Assembly: GCA_028554755.1 (NCBI GenBank)
Contig: JAPTOF010000019.1
Coordinates: 444,001-508,000, forward strand
Length of the DNA stretch: 64,000 nucleotides
Origin: Cordia subcordata
Taxonomy: Eukaryota > Streptophyta > Magnoliopsida > Boraginales > Cordiaceae
Direction: 5' to 3'
This document shows, in pieces, positions 49,383 to 62,528 of this stretch. Made by a program: the position numbers and the translations under genes. Numbering within the stretch: position 1 is the first letter of the stretch; each line of letters starts with the position of its first letter. The notes under the pieces are model-generated. The model was given only the letters and a program-made list of their open reading frames with translations. It had not been told where the DNA came from and searched no databases.

Positions 49383-51096
49383 TAGTATTGTACATGCCCG
49401 TGATAAGATCTAAAAATGTTTTGATTACATCTTATCCTATTGTTAAGAAAATATTTTAGATTTGGAAAGAGAAAAAAAAAAATCTTCTAAAAGCTTCGCA
49501 AATCATGTAATTGATCTTTTTCAAATAGGCAGGAGAAGAATTTGTATTATTCTCATAAATATAGAATCATGATATCTGTTACTTTTGTTGTGTGTTGGTA
49601 TTTTTGTAAGCGGCAGTTATTATTTGAACCATAAAAAGATAAAAAAGTTTGAGCAAACTTTTTATGTTCATTACCTTGGTATATATGTAAACATTAATGG
49701 GGTGTTTGATTGGTTATCCAAAAACATTAAACTGAACGTTCTCCCTTTAAATTGGACAACTTTTTTATATATTGGAGCGCCAACTTTCAATATTCTTTTT
49801 TTTTTTTTCTAGATTTTCAACATATGTGAAATTTTCAGTTTGTTTGACCAAAAAGAAAGACCTCGGAATTTTAAAATTACTCATTTTTGTTCTCCATTTA
49901 GTCCATTGCTTTGTTCAATGGGCAGGTTTCAAATTTCAGTTACTGCAGGAAATACCATCGAGTAGAGTGTTTATGAGAACATACATAGCCACGCAAGAAA
50001 AATTTTAAAAAGCAGCAACACAAAGCGGGAACCATCACATACACATTTATCAGGAAGATTAAACTGAACTAAATTTATAAGAAGTAATTAAGGATGATCT
50101 GACTTCTAAAAGTTTTCAAGGAAAAAGCTCTCATAGCGGAAGTTATTGTTGTGATGAATCAGATAATTTTTTTAATTATTCGAATACAATAAAGATATAT
50201 ATAGGAGAAAAGTGAAAAAGAAAAACTACTAGTACAAGAATACACAAGAAATACATAGTTACAGCTATTCTTTGTTTATGAAGAAACAAAATAAATTCAT
50301 TAATGCAGAACGAATAGAAATTAATGAATTTCTTCAACGAAAAAGAAACTAATACTGTTAATGTTACTAAATTTATATTAAGATTTAGTTTCTTTCCAAA
50401 TTCCAACCGTGCTTGAGGAAATACAATCGAGCCACTTTGTGAGCCGAAAGAATGCAACGACGTTTAGGCCCAGAGTGTACTGGTAAATTTGCGTTCCCCG
50501 CCGTGCACCGATCGACTATAATGTTTCTCTAACTAATCTAATTTAATCAATCACTCTCAACCTCGTTACTTAAGCAGCGATTTGTCATTTTCTTATTGAT
50601 ACGTAATTTTCACTTTAAATTGCTATGGTTTTCGCTTGCAGCCAACGTAACAAGAGATCATGGATGTTGGATACTTCATTTGTTACGTAATAATCACATT
50701 TGGGGTTAGTTAATGAGTCTAAATAATTTACAGATTTTGATGCATGTAGTTGGGAAATCACAAGCTAAGTTTGTGGTCAAGGATGGAGCTTCTTGTGATG
50801 TAGTCGGTCGTATATATGCATTTGTTCCATATATAATCCAGTATACTTATTGAGCATCAATATAATTATTTACAAATGAAGTCATCAAAAAATGGTAAGC
50901 GTTGGCATAGCTGTATACATCAGTTCTTGCTTGACGACACCATGCATGCTTTTTTAACTGGATTGCTTGGTTTAGAAGAAGAATAAGTTGCCGCTAGAAA
51001 GCCAGCGTGAAATGTATGAAAAATTTCATTCTATATAAGCATTTCGCGAGATGAGCTACTTAGTTATGTGTTCGATACTTAGATTATACATGAAGC
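49383..51096. other. Intergenic, upstream of the DUF688-like gene
   Basis: AT-rich. No gene recognised. Confidence 0.4.
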
Positions 51097-51678
51097 ATGC
51101 ATAAGATGATACACAGAAAATTGAATAATCCGGGGGAAAGCGTGGCATTCTCATGGGAAATAAGGCCAGGAATTTCCAAGTTCACCCAACCAATAGCAGC
51201 AGCAAAGAGCCCCCATGATGATGTAGCTAACGAGGAGCTAGATGCCCTTGATCTCCTGCCTCCGCCACAAATCTCATCTCCAATCTCTCATTCGAACTGC
51301 CCTGCAAAGACTACTACTTACTGTGACCAGCAAAAAATTCCACCACCTCCATACATGTATCGGCTTCCACTTAGGAGCTCTTATAATTCCAAGTCCAGAT
51401 GGTTCCAAGATGATCCTTTTATTATAGCTTTAATGGAGTGTAGAAAAACACCTCCTAACAACAACACTAGTAGTCAATCCTCTGGGCAAAAAAACAACAG
51501 TATTTTCGGATCGTCTAAGCTGGGGTGGAGAAGCAAGCATTTGTTCTCCTGTAAGCATTCCTGGGATTGTACAACTGATAATTTGGTGAGGTTTTCTGAT
51601 TTTCGCCGCCATGGATACAGGTCCAGAGGTTGTCATACTCTACTACAGGCCGGTAAAAGATTTCCTGGATGGAACTGA
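51097..51678 (+). CDS. Short DUF688-like plant protein
   Basis: Single-exon, 193 residues, Ser/Pro/Asn-rich and basic. Two motifs recall the plant DUF688 family: an N-terminal S-V-A-F-S-W-E-x-R-P-G-I-S-K block (about 15-28; family form VPFxWExxPGxPK) and a central DPFIIALMECRK block (about 107-118; family form DPFVAALxECTK). A run of prolines lies between them. Function unknown; no membrane segment, signal peptide or catalytic motif. Met at 51097 is used; a second Met three codons on is equally possible. The family call rests on remembered motifs. Confidence 0.62.
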   Translation: MHKMIHRKLNNPGESVAFSWEIRPGISKFTQPIAAAKSPHDDVANEELDALDLLPPPQISSPISHSNCPAKTTTYCDQQKIPPPPYMYRLPLRSSYNSKSRWFQDDPFIIALMECRKTPPNNNTSSQSSGQKNNSIFGSSKLGWRSKHLFSCKHSWDCTTDNLVRFSDFRRHGYRSRGCHTLLQAGKRFPGWN

Positions 51679-51900
51679 ATCTGTTGAAAATCATCAGCAA
51701 TAGCAGCTAAATGCATGGGAGCATGGAAGCTAAACGACTATTCTGGATTTTAATTTTAGCGAGGGGAACACATATATTCTATATATATATTTGAGAGCCG
51801 TCGGGTTATATGTGTAGGCAAGGTACTACCTAAAGTTTGAGCAAAATGACTGTCCACTTTTAATTTGTTAGACGTAGGTGGTCTTGTTTTTCCCATTCGT
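51679..51900. other. DUF688-like gene 3' flank
   Basis: Likely 3' UTR and spacer, no further feature. Confidence 0.35.
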
Positions 51901-51904
51901 TTTG

Positions 51905-52640
51905 CAGTGATGGTGTTTAGAAAATCAAGAACGCGCGCACACGCATCAAAACATAGTGTAAAAATACATAAAGAACACACAATATTTTTAACGTAATTCG
52001 ATTCTCTGTCTATATTCACGATCTTCTCTCTGGGATAAATTCCACTATTTAACAATAATGGAATTATAACTCATGTGATGACTTTTTGCACGGACAGAAA
52101 AGTTTAAACCCTCTACCAACGGAGTCCTTTTAATGACTCTATTATCAAAAAGACTAAAAGGATATAAGATACTTTTGATACTCTTAAGCTCTCCCTCTCA
52201 CCCACACCCCCCGTGCAGTGTGATCTTAAGGTACACTAAATACAAGCTACAAGACCCTTTATTTATAAGAGAGAAATCCTTACTCCTCAAGATTTTTCTT
52301 TTACTATTTAGGCAGCTTATATTTTGGTAATATAATTAATTGTCTTTTACAAATTTCTTAATTTATGAACTTAGACTTTAAGCCATAATTCAACAGATGA
52401 TTTCCTAGCTATCAAATCAAAATTTGAGATCGTGGGTCTTGTCCAAAACTTCTGTACTTCATGTGAAATAGAATCACATAACTTAATACGGATTATTCTT
52501 GAAAATTGTAACAAGCTCCTATTTGTTTCATCATAATTACACCAATCTCCCCTTGGATTGCACGACCTCCCTTACCTCATACATCAATAATAATTCTCTC
52601 TTAATCCGAAATCTTGGAGGTCCAAGCCAACCTTAACAGT
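51905..52640. mobile_element. Degenerate LTR-like sequence
   Basis: Contains ttaacgtaattcgattctct and following cacgatcttctc, close to the ttaacgtggttcg...tctacgtccacg phrase common in plant copia LTRs. TG/CA ends and a 5-bp target duplication could not be matched, so limits are approximate. Confidence 0.35.
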
Positions 52641-54049
52641 ATTAGTAGTGTTGGAAATTTTGGGGGTTAAAAATATATTCGTAATATCTTTTATTTAAGA
52701 TAATAGAAATTAGTATAGAATGATAGTTGATTGTTGGAATATCATCTATCCAACATTAATTTTTAGTCAATTCTTTATGTGCAATGACTCATAACTCTCG
52801 ACATAGTGAAGCTCGTGGGCTCCTTGAAGCTTAGTGTTTGGCTCTCTTGCTCATGAGCTTGAGATTACAATGACCCAAAAGTGCCCTTTTGTAGCAATTT
52901 AAGTCGGTGGAAGAACATGCATGTTAACAGCCTAGTAGAAACTTCACTAGCGTGGGGGTTGATGGTCGCTTAATATCCTATCGTTGCAGCAGTGCTCACA
53001 TAGCTATTTGTTAGCTTTTAAAGTAAGCTTCATTCTTCGAGAAATGTGATGAAAGATCTAGGTCTTGTGATATAAAACTGAATAGCAATTTTCAACAAGT
53101 AGATTAAAACAATGCACGCAATTATGTGATAAGCCAACCATTTGCGGACGCGAAAGTTAGTAAATTTAGGAGAAACCAAACTTAGACTTTGTAGTTACGT
53201 TGAAGGCAATGAGTGCGATTTATGAAATTGACCAAAACAAAAAAAAAAAGGAAAAAAGAAAGAAAGGATCTCCGAGAATAATCTTAAAATATGAACTGCT
53301 AGCACAACTTAAGAACAAAGTTGTGTGACGTTACAAAGTTTGGTTTTCAAATGATTGTTGATCACTGATAAGTTTAATCTATAACTCGTTGATCTCTTTG
53401 CCGTTCAATATTTATATATTTCTTATAATAAACATTTTATTTTCAATTAGTGAACGCATACATTTGCGTAAATACCATAACAGAAGGAATCAACGAATCA
53501 AACTGTGTTACCAGAGAGAATATTCTTGGTGGTTTTCCATGGGGATGTTGCAAGTGAGTTAAGATGGAGGTGAACAGCTATGGTCCATGAAAGCCCATAA
53601 TGTACCATGAAAGGATAACGTCCACTACAATCATTGCATCTTTATGACTCAGAAGTGAAGAAAAGAAGAGACAGATATCACAAATTAAACATGGAAAGAG
53701 TACAGATTCGATATGGGAACCGATATACATAATTTCATATAAATATAGTTTTGTGATGGTAGTTCAAATCAAAAAGTGAAAAGATATACGATGTTCATGG
53801 ACACCGATCAATACCTATCGCGAAGACACAGCCGGGTAGCTAGCCAGGAATATAATCAGTGTAAAAGTCTTGCTTCATGAGAGCATATTCGTTTTAATCG
53901 CTATTCGTCTAACGTTGTATGCAGGTATCGATAGACTAGTCAACATATTTTTATTCCTCAACACCACTTCCACCGCCCCCCAAAAAAAAGAAAATAATAA
54001 TAACATCTACCCTTGTGTGATTTACCATAAACACACATTACCCCCAATC
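52641..54049. other. Intergenic
   Basis: No gene seen. Confidence 0.4.
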
Positions 54050-54194
54050 ATTTTAAAATAGACACAGAGCCTCATTTTAGAGGGTATATATACTACACAT
54101 TTGAATATCTCTTATAGATTCTGGACTTATTTTAAAGAGACGTGTGTATTATACATTTAAAGATCACGAGGGAGTTCTATGTCTATTTTAAAAT
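54050..54194. mobile_element. Small inverted-repeat element (145 bp)
   Basis: ATTTTAAAATAGACACAGAG at the left is the inverse of ctatgtctattttaaaat at the right, about 20 of 22 bases. Probably a MITE; target duplication not settled. Confidence 0.5.
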
Positions 54195-55707
54195 TATAAG
54201 AAGGGAACATATACACTTATGATAAGTCATAGTGGAGTAAAGTACTACACCCCTTCTTCTTTTGGCGGAAAGGGAGAAACAAGCTGTGCATTCTGTTGAT
54301 AATCTAATACTGAAACTTGTGAAATTGAAAGATACCCATTGCACCAAATGAACACACCCACACATATATATATACACGCACAACAAAAATCCCCCACTCC
54401 AAATTATCTTGATTGTTCAGTCGTATATATATGTTGATAATACTCACTGAATAGCAACCAAAATTAATAGAAGTAACATATATATGCATGCATCTTCTTC
54501 TTTTTGATTTTTAGAGGATCTCGTGCACCTTTGATGGTCACCAAAAGTTGACCTATTCCTCAAAAATAAACTCATCCGTGTCTTCATTAGTCTACACCAG
54601 AAAGCTCCCATTTTCTTTCTGCTTAATCCAAAACCAAATTTGCTTAGTAAGTAAATTGACAAGTGGAATATTGATATGGAGACTCGACACTTGCTTGGTG
54701 CACGGAAAGAACCATACTCTCGTTCGATGATTGAATGTTGGAGAATTTATCTCTATATTATTAATATTAATAAAGTCGATTCGATGGACAACATTAGCCT
54801 TGATTGTGTTTATCTATTTATTAAATTGTTTTTGACCCTCACCCATGGCCATTAATGTCAGTGCACACTATTAAGCGCATTGCGGGATCCTTCATAATTG
54901 TTTGGCAACTTTTTGCAGATGCATGAATGACAAATTCATCCATACACGCATGCTTTATTAGATATTCAAGAATTATAACATTACAATAATTACGATAGTA
55001 TTTAATTTTTTATTTAAAAAGAAAAGAAAAAAAAAAAAGGAGTTGTCTGTGTAGTTTTAAGCGGCATTGCAAAGCATCAATTATTTGAAAAAGACAAAAA
55101 CAGAATATTGACCTGTCAAATTAAACCATGACTAATTAATATAAGATAATGAAAAGGAGCCACATATATAAAGACAACATGCGTGCGTTCACACGTGTGT
55201 ATCGCGGGCGTCGTATAAATTTGATGGTGGCCGGCTTTGGTAATGTGGCGCAATCGTCTTTGAATGTACCCAAGAGAATTAGAGAATTAGACAAATGAGA
55301 GTTTAATTTTATACATACACATACATACCAAGTGCATGCAAAGACTAAGCCTACAATAACGCAATAATGACTTAATTTTGTAATTAATATATAATACGCC
55401 GAAGGTTAGGCGACTCTTTACAAAATGACAACTCTTTGGCATTATATACATTAAAAAAAAAAAAAAAAAGCACTCCATTGCTTCTGACGGATCACCTTTC
55501 GTGTTCCAAAAATTTTGTCTATTAGCTAGACCCCTAAGATGCGCGGCGATCTCTTCTAGTACGTAGCTTTTTAATTTACAGATAAATATCTATGATATAT
55601 GATTAATATAAAGATAGAATTATTGAGGGATAGGAGTTCTCTTTAAAATTTTGGTGGGGGTTTAAGAGAGAACTTTTAGGCAGCTGGTTTTTTATTTATC
55701 TGAATGT
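54195..55707. other. Intergenic, 3' side of the bZIP gene
   Basis: No gene seen. Poly-A at 55452-55469. Confidence 0.4.
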
Positions 55708-56391
55708 TTAAGTGATTAATGATGATTGCGGCATAAGTTCTTCATTGATGGAGGGCGTAATAATAGTATTGCATGGCCATGCAGAGGGAAACATTTGCTG
55801 CTGAACTTCCCGCACGTACAGCACTTGACGTATGTCGCAAAGTCTCTGTACGAGTATGTTAGATTCCGACCGGAGCCGCACGTTCTCACTCCGAACGAGA
55901 TGGCAGTGGTGCGTCACCAAACGCAGCCGGTTCATGAGTTCTCGGTTCCCGATCCTGAGCCGGTTCACTTGGCTCCTCAAGTTCTCCAGGTGTTTTTGTT
56001 TTCGCATGCGGGATCGCCTCGCTGATTCCCGGTTCGATACCATACGCCTCCGTTTTCGGTCGTCCATGGTGGAAACTTCCCGGTTCGTTTCATCAGAACG
56101 GGAGTTTGGACTCTCGCGTTTCCGCTTTGGTTCGTCCAAACCGGAACTTGAGTTAGTTGGTTTTGGGTTCGAGTTGTCTGAAGAGGAGTTAGAAACAACC
56201 GGTTCTGGAATTTGTTCTGGAGACAGTACCGGTTCATGGGAGTCAACAAGGGAAGCAACCGGTTCATCATGATAGGCCAAATCAAAAGGTGGTTCTTGGG
56301 TATCCCAAGGTGTAAAACCACCTTCAAAAACCGGGAATTGGTTAGCAAGCAACCCATCATTGGGCAGCATGACCGGGAAAGTGGACAACAT
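55708..56391 (-). CDS. Group S bZIP transcription factor (AtbZIP6/7-like)
   Basis: Intronless, 227 residues from Met 56391. Acidic/Ser-rich N-terminus; basic region RKRRRMVSNRESARRSRMRKQ (about 112-132) with the diagnostic N120-x7-R128; then heptads L138, L145, L152, V159, V166, L173, L180. It should bind ACGT-type sites as a dimer in the nucleus. Intronless genes and long zippers are usual in plant group S. The open frame continues 41 codons upstream (to 56514), but that part is Pro/Ser/Leu-rich and looks like translated leader with a C-run (56415-56425); MLSTFPVMLP is the likelier start. Neighbourhood with GRF and ANT supports bZIP6/7 orthology. Confidence 0.9.
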   Translation of the reverse strand: MLSTFPVMLPNDGLLANQFPVFEGGFTPWDTQEPPFDLAYHDEPVASLVDSHEPVLSPEQIPEPVVSNSSSDNSNPKPTNSSSGLDEPKRKRESPNSRSDETNREVSTMDDRKRRRMVSNRESARRSRMRKQKHLENLRSQVNRLRIGNRELMNRLRLVTHHCHLVRSENVRLRSESNILVQRLCDIRQVLYVREVQQQMFPSAWPCNTIITPSINEELMPQSSLIT

Positions 56392-56514
56392 GGCTAGGAA
56401 AGCTGCTAATAGGACGGGGGGGGGGGTAGGTAGGTAAGAGAGGGAAAGGGAAGAAACAAAGGTAAGAGAGCAGTATTTATGGACAGAGGGAAACGGATGG
56501 AGTGGGGCCCACAC

Positions 56515-58188
56515 AAGGGCATTTTAGTCATCAAAATTGATATAGTCATCAGCTTTTGAGTCAGGGGTCACTAGTGGTGGGGTAGTGTCTTGCTTTTAAA
56601 AAAGAGATGGGACTTGGGGGGAAGTGATGTTTAGGTGATAGGAATTGCTAGCTAGGAGGACCCTCGGTTTTTAAGCTTAGTCATGAAGAAACAAAAACAG
56701 ATACAATAACCCCTCCGCATACTTGTCTCCTCTCCACGGGATGCTCGTGTGAGAAGCCAATGGTTTTGCAAGCCTCTGCACTCGCTCCCATTATTGAGCT
56801 TCCACTTAATTTTGTCATCGACCTCCATTTTCTCTGAATGATACATACATATACATACACTTGTCAATTAATACATGTAAGATGATGCATATGGAATAAA
56901 ATTATTCTGGTTATATGCTTATCTGATTTTATATGCATTTTAAATTTGATATTTTAGATAAGTAGATAACAAAAAATAGCGTAAGTTTTGGGACTCGGAA
57001 CCTAAATCAATTAGGGTAAGCTCGTGGTTTATTTCTACAAGAATTCTACTGTCGTTCTTGTATAGGTTCATAAATGATGTGAAAATCTTGTTGATGTAGG
57101 ACTTGGTGCATCTCTATTTCGTTCTTTGAATTGGAATGGCCAATTTGTTACTCTAAAACCAAATTTCCCGTAGTTGTTAATTAATATAATACATGCCGAT
57201 TAAATATCAACATTCTAGCTTGCACCAAATTAAATTTTCTTAAAGCATACCAAAGAATTAAGAGTGCTTTTCCTTTTTTTCCTTTTTACTTTTCCATTCC
57301 TGGGTGCGTGGACCATGAATTGAGAAAATCAAATGAAGTACAAAGAACAAACAAGAAAAAGAATAATCAGACTGAATTAAAGACAAAAGGGGTAGGTTAA
57401 TGGACTTTTCAATATCGTGGAAATATATAAATGGTAAGATTTGAAGCCGGCTTCATAGCTATTTCGATGGTGTACAATGACGTCCCAGTAAGCAAACATT
57501 TTTGGATTGTAAATTAATTTAATTGTGATTAGGTCACTCCTCAACGCAATTTTTTACATTTTTTCTTTTAATGGTTCTTTCATTTCAAATAGGTTATGAT
57601 GAATTGACCATAGCACGAGCTAGTTAATTAGGAGCAAATAAGCTTTCTTTGCTTAAAGAATGCGCATGTACTAGACAAATAATACAACAAATTCAAATAC
57701 CTAATCAAGCAGTGGCGTGACATAGGGTTAAGGATGGGAACGGCAGATCCAAATTAATGCTTAATTAGTGCTCCTCTCCTTATCCTTTACTTCGTAAATA
57801 TTTTTAGCAATTATTATTATTATTGCTGACGGCAGCAACAACTTGGAGTATTTATATTTAATTCTATTATTATGAATTGCTCATGGCCGGTAATTTCGTG
57901 TCTTTGCAAGTTACAATTGCCGAGGTAATAAAAAATAAAGTTACAGTTAGAACTGAGGTTCACATCATTGCTGATGCAGTATAAGAAGGGGCAACTAACT
58001 TGACTCCAGCAGATTTCGGCCAATGCTGATACTTTATTTTTGAAGGTCATAATTAATATAACTTACAATATTATATTAAACTATAAACTTCTCTTAGTTT
58101 TACTAAGGATATGAATTTATAACGGCAGCTTGTTTTATGACGCTACACCATTACAACAACCAAAAAAAGAAAAAAGAAAAAAAAAAGG
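56515..58188. other. bZIP upstream region and intergenic
   Basis: bZIP promoter side, then AT-rich spacer. No gene recognised; I looked for a phytosulfokine precursor here (neighbour in Arabidopsis) and found none. Confidence 0.4.
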
Positions 58189-58193
58189 GAAAG

Positions 58194-59513
58194 TGTGGGT
58201 GCAAATATCTTAAGAGAGGGGATGAATTAAGATATAAATACTAATTTTTGTTTTTAAAAAATTCTCAGAAAATTTACAACTGCTAACAATCAATATATCA
58301 AACACAATGCAAGCAAAATAAGTAAGTATAAAAATAAAAGTATAATGAGAGGAGAAACAAATAATTTAAAGTGGTTCGACTAAACCTACGTCCACTGCCT
58401 AGGAATGCTTTCCTTAGGACTTCAAAAATCTCCACTAAGATACTTCTTTAAATATTAGTGAAGCACAAACCAAGTTCTTACAATCTCTTCGAAGCCCAAC
58501 TTCAAAGAACCCAAGAGATTCACTCTTTAGGATTTTCCCACACTTTACAAGCTTTAAAGAATAAATCTCACAAAGTTTATAGCTCTCAAAGTGTGTATAT
58601 ACTCAAGAATTAAGAAAAGATTGAATCTGAAATTTTCTTCAAGAAGAAGATGAATAAGCTCTTGAAAGCTCAAATATATTTCAAGAATGGCTCAAAGATG
58701 GATTGTATGATGATAAACAATTTAGCACACTTCAATTGATTGATTAGAATGTGTATTGAATGAGTATTTTAAAGAGATTTTGGGGGATAGGGATTTGGTA
58801 GGTGAAGAAGAAATGAAGATCTTGGCCAGAATAGTAATAAATGGCTAGTGCATTTATTGTAGTACCCGTTCAGCCGGTCGACCGACTGGGTCGTCCGGCT
58901 ATCTCCTTTCCTTCTCAGACTAGGCCGGACGCCTTAGCCGGTCGACCGGCTAGGGGGTTATGCTTTTTCTTCACCTTTCTGTTTTGGCTGGGCGACCCAC
59001 CTAGGTCAGCTGGTCCAACGGCTGGGGGGTCCGGCCACTCCAGAATGTAGATTAAAGCCAGAGTTTTGCAAAAATAATTTTAAGTGCAATTTTCACAGCT
59101 CCAAATCATTTTGTAATAATTTGTAAACATATGTTGTGATTTGAAATACTCCAAAAAATCATTTTATCTCTATGTGTGCATTCAAATACATTTGTGCAAA
59201 TTTTATATTAAATGTGCAAGACTTGAAAATTTTGCTTTGAACAAGAAAAAGAAAGTGTGAGCCAAGTTCACACAATATATAGGCATTTCACAAAAAGAGC
59301 AAGAAGGAAAATAATATCCGGTACCCCTTATGACTTCTCTTATCCTCTTTATGCCTTCTCACCTTCTCTTTTTTCAAATAATGCTTTTTGTACTTTTTCT
59401 TCAATCTTTCAAAGTTTCAACTAAATAACATCTCATTTTCACAAGAAGCTATTTAGTCAAATAACACATATATATTTTCATCATCAAAATTAATAATAAA
59501 TATTTAACTAACA
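58194..59513. mobile_element. Solo LTR
   Basis: 1,320 bp from TGTGGGTG to TAACA, flanked by a perfect 5-bp repeat GAAAG (58189-58193 and 59514-59518). It contains aaagtggttcgactaaacct followed by acgtccactg, a widespread phrase of plant LTRs. No internal domain or second LTR is present, so unequal recombination has removed the rest. A GC-rich patch (58868-59038) carries repeated gccggtcgaccggc palindromes. Confidence 0.82.
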
Positions 59514-59518
59514 GAAAG

Positions 59519-62164
59519 TTTATAATTTTAAAATATATTTAATATAATTTTATCGATCTAATATGAATTGGTCGCTACAAAGGAAAAAAAGTATCAAGTT
59601 TGTTGATGGATTTGTCTAGTTATAGCGATATCCTTTTTGCTACCAGTTTGATATACACAACCATATTCAACATCCTTTGTATACATGTGTCGCGATATAA
59701 TATAATATTAGCACCTAGCTAGGTGTGGAGGCCAAGTAGCTAGAGTACTACAAAATGGGGTTGAGATAAATTATTAGGTTTTTCTTGTGGGTTAATTAAA
59801 ATGCCAAATTGAAGGCTCTCATAATAAGGGAAAATTTATGGAAGTTTCCTAATGTTTTCATATTTTTTAAATTAATTCTTATTGTTTGAAAAGTCTAAGT
59901 CAATTGTTAAAGTTTCACAAATATATCAAATTGGTCCCTATTATTTGAAAATTCAAATTAGTCTTTACTATTTTACAAAATTGTTCAAATTAGTTTAAAA
60001 AAAATGAGTAAAACAATAGGGATTGAAACATTGAGGACTATTATAATTTTTTTTAAAACAATAGGAATGAATTTGACTATGGTTTGAAATATTGAAGACT
60101 AATTTGAATTTTTATAGACGATGAAAACTAATTTAAAACTAAATGGCAATTTTGGAGACCTTTTAAAATTAACCCAAGTAATCAATAAAGATTTTGTATG
60201 AGAGGGGGAATGCATGACTTACAAAAGAAAGAGAATAAAGCGATTATTCGAAAATGACCGAATGGCGCCCATGATCATGCATGAATTAATTCTAGATTAA
60301 TGTTATCCAAAGGATGCTCATCATCATGATCATTCTAATTTCTGTTAATTTTCTAGGTTGAGCTCTCCCAAAGTTGAGGGGTAAGAGGCAGAATCTATAG
60401 CTGCCCAGATTTTGTTGATTAATTTCAAGAAACGGACACGTACATATATATTGCTTATAATGATGAGATTGATCGTTAAAGTTCCTCCAGTCATCCTGTA
60501 AGTATATTCCACCTATTCTGACCCCAGAAGATTCATTAGTTCTTCCTCTCAATTAGACACAGCTGTAAAGACCAATTTAACTTTTGTCCTCTATGAAAAA
60601 GAGCAAATTAAGCAAAGTATTTATCCCTCTAAAGATGTGTGAACTTAGCCCCTCTAAAGATGTGTGAACTTAGCTTGCAAATAAAAAAAGCTGTGTGCAT
60701 GTCTAATTTATTGCTGAAACATAGAGAGGAGGCCATGTATTGTGAAAAAAATATATATATATACACACACATATGTATACATAAAGAATGTAAAGAATGG
60801 GGATGTAAAGGCAGTTGTCATTTTGTTTCTTTTTCCTAATTTATGGGTCGATGCGTAGATCTAAACACTTCCGAATTCCGTGAAACTGAGGTTTTTGTGG
60901 TTCTTTGCGGCTGAAAGTGGAAAAATGCGTACATATAATTGTGCTTTTTAACAGGAACAAGAAGAAAGATAACACAGCCAAGGGGAATAAATACTAAAGC
61001 AGGCACGTAGTAGTAATCAGAACAAGCAAGAGAAATTCTCTAAGAAGAATTTTCCTCAGGTAGTTGTAATATTTAAGCAATATTTAGTGATAGAGGCGTC
61101 GTCGTTCATAACCTAACAGACACTTCTTTTCTCCTTTGCATTTGCTCGAGTCGCAATACATTGTAGATAATATATTTATGTACAAGGAATATGAGGCGGC
61201 CACGTCCAAGTTCAAAAGAGCGAGGAGTTCTTTCTTTTTTTATTCTTTTTTTCCATGACTCCCCTTGAATAAATGCATATACTCATAGCAAGTATGTAGC
61301 CTTCAATAAGCACAACTCCCCCTCAATCAGGCATGTATAGCAAATCAATCATATCATCAAAAGTATTAAAGAAAAAGCGAGTTACAACTTTTGGTATAAG
61401 CTACTGATAAAGCAGCGAAAACCGGTATTGATGGTAAATAATATTTGGGGGTATCTGTACGTACGTATCACATGGGCGAATTGTGAAAGAAGAAAAGTCA
61501 AATGGCATTGGCGGAGGTAGCTGTTGTTGGCCCCACATTTGTCAATTCTCACATGCAAACTATCCTAAGTGTAACTTTTAGATTCTCCAATATATATGAT
61601 ATAGCACTGCAGAGAAAGTAGTGTCCTCTCAAAGTTCATAAATCAGTATCTATCAAGAAGCAAAGTAAAGGAACAAAATCCACGAGGAGCTTAGCATTTG
61701 GTTCGGGAAAAACGTAGCACTATTGTTTTGACCACTTTGCTTTTGCAATATACAAATGTATGTGCAAATTCATCAATCTCGATCATTACAACTGTCTAAT
61801 TACTTTCCTATTCCCATTTTGGAGCTAGGTAAGCTGCAACGACCAGATTCAATGTTTTTTTTTCATCATGCACTCTTTCAAGATATAAAGTTTCTTGATC
61901 AAACTATATATAAATCAAACTCTATGCATCCCATTCGGGCGGCGGGTTAAAGAAAAAGAACTCCATCCCCCACATATATTCCTCTCTAGAAGTACTCAGG
62001 AGGAAAAGGGGGGAAAAAAAAAAAAAAGAAGAAGAGATCAAATTATATATGTAGTAAATGGGTAGTCATTTCTGATATGGGATCTCAAATTGTTCATGGT
62101 TACGTACCAAGAGTTTTTCTTGAAGTTTTACGGTTGTCATAATTACTAAAATTTTGATAAATAT
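59519..62164. other. Intergenic with repeat debris
   Basis: 59840-60180 has inverse words (ggtccctattatttgaaa / aaaacaatagggattgaaac), like decayed long-inverted-repeat MITEs. A 25-bp tandem duplication lies at 60625-60674. No gene seen. Confidence 0.4.
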
Positions 62165-62528
62165 AAGGGTATATTCCCTTAATAATCTTTGGATTATTAA
62201 TTTTATCGCATTTTAATTCCTTGACTTCCAAAATAAATCTTGAGCTTTGACAAAAAAAAAAGGGATATTGTCAGTCCTTCCACCAATTTCTGTTACATTT
62301 TTAACGTCACCGTGGTCTTTGTGTCTATCGGATTTGATAATTCTACTAGTCGGCCGTTTCATGTGTTTCACTTGTGTTTGACGTTAAAAATAGAACAGAA
62401 ATTGATCGAAAGACTAACAACGTCTCACTTATTAAAGTCCAAGGATTAAAAGGTTTCATTTTGAAAATTAAGAGACTAAAATCCAACAAAATCAATAGTC
62501 CTAAGACTATTAGGAGAACAAACCCTAA
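62165..62528. mobile_element. Fold-back MITE with ~150-bp arms
   Basis: The left half (62165 to about 62310) is the imperfect inverse of the right half (about 62380-62528). Matches include aatttctgttacatttttaa / ttaaaaatagaacagaaatt, and gattattaattttat against the inverse of aaaatcaatagtc. Likely Mutator-like; a target duplication is not evident. Confidence 0.6.

Noticed and set aside
51905..52640. Complete solo LTR
   Set aside because: LTR-like words are present, but candidate TG/CA ends do not give matching 5-bp flanks; kept only as a remnant.
55726..56360. Overlapping frames of 99, 146 and 127 codons over the bZIP gene
   Set aside because: The bZIP frame has a full basic region and seven heptads; the others have no domain.
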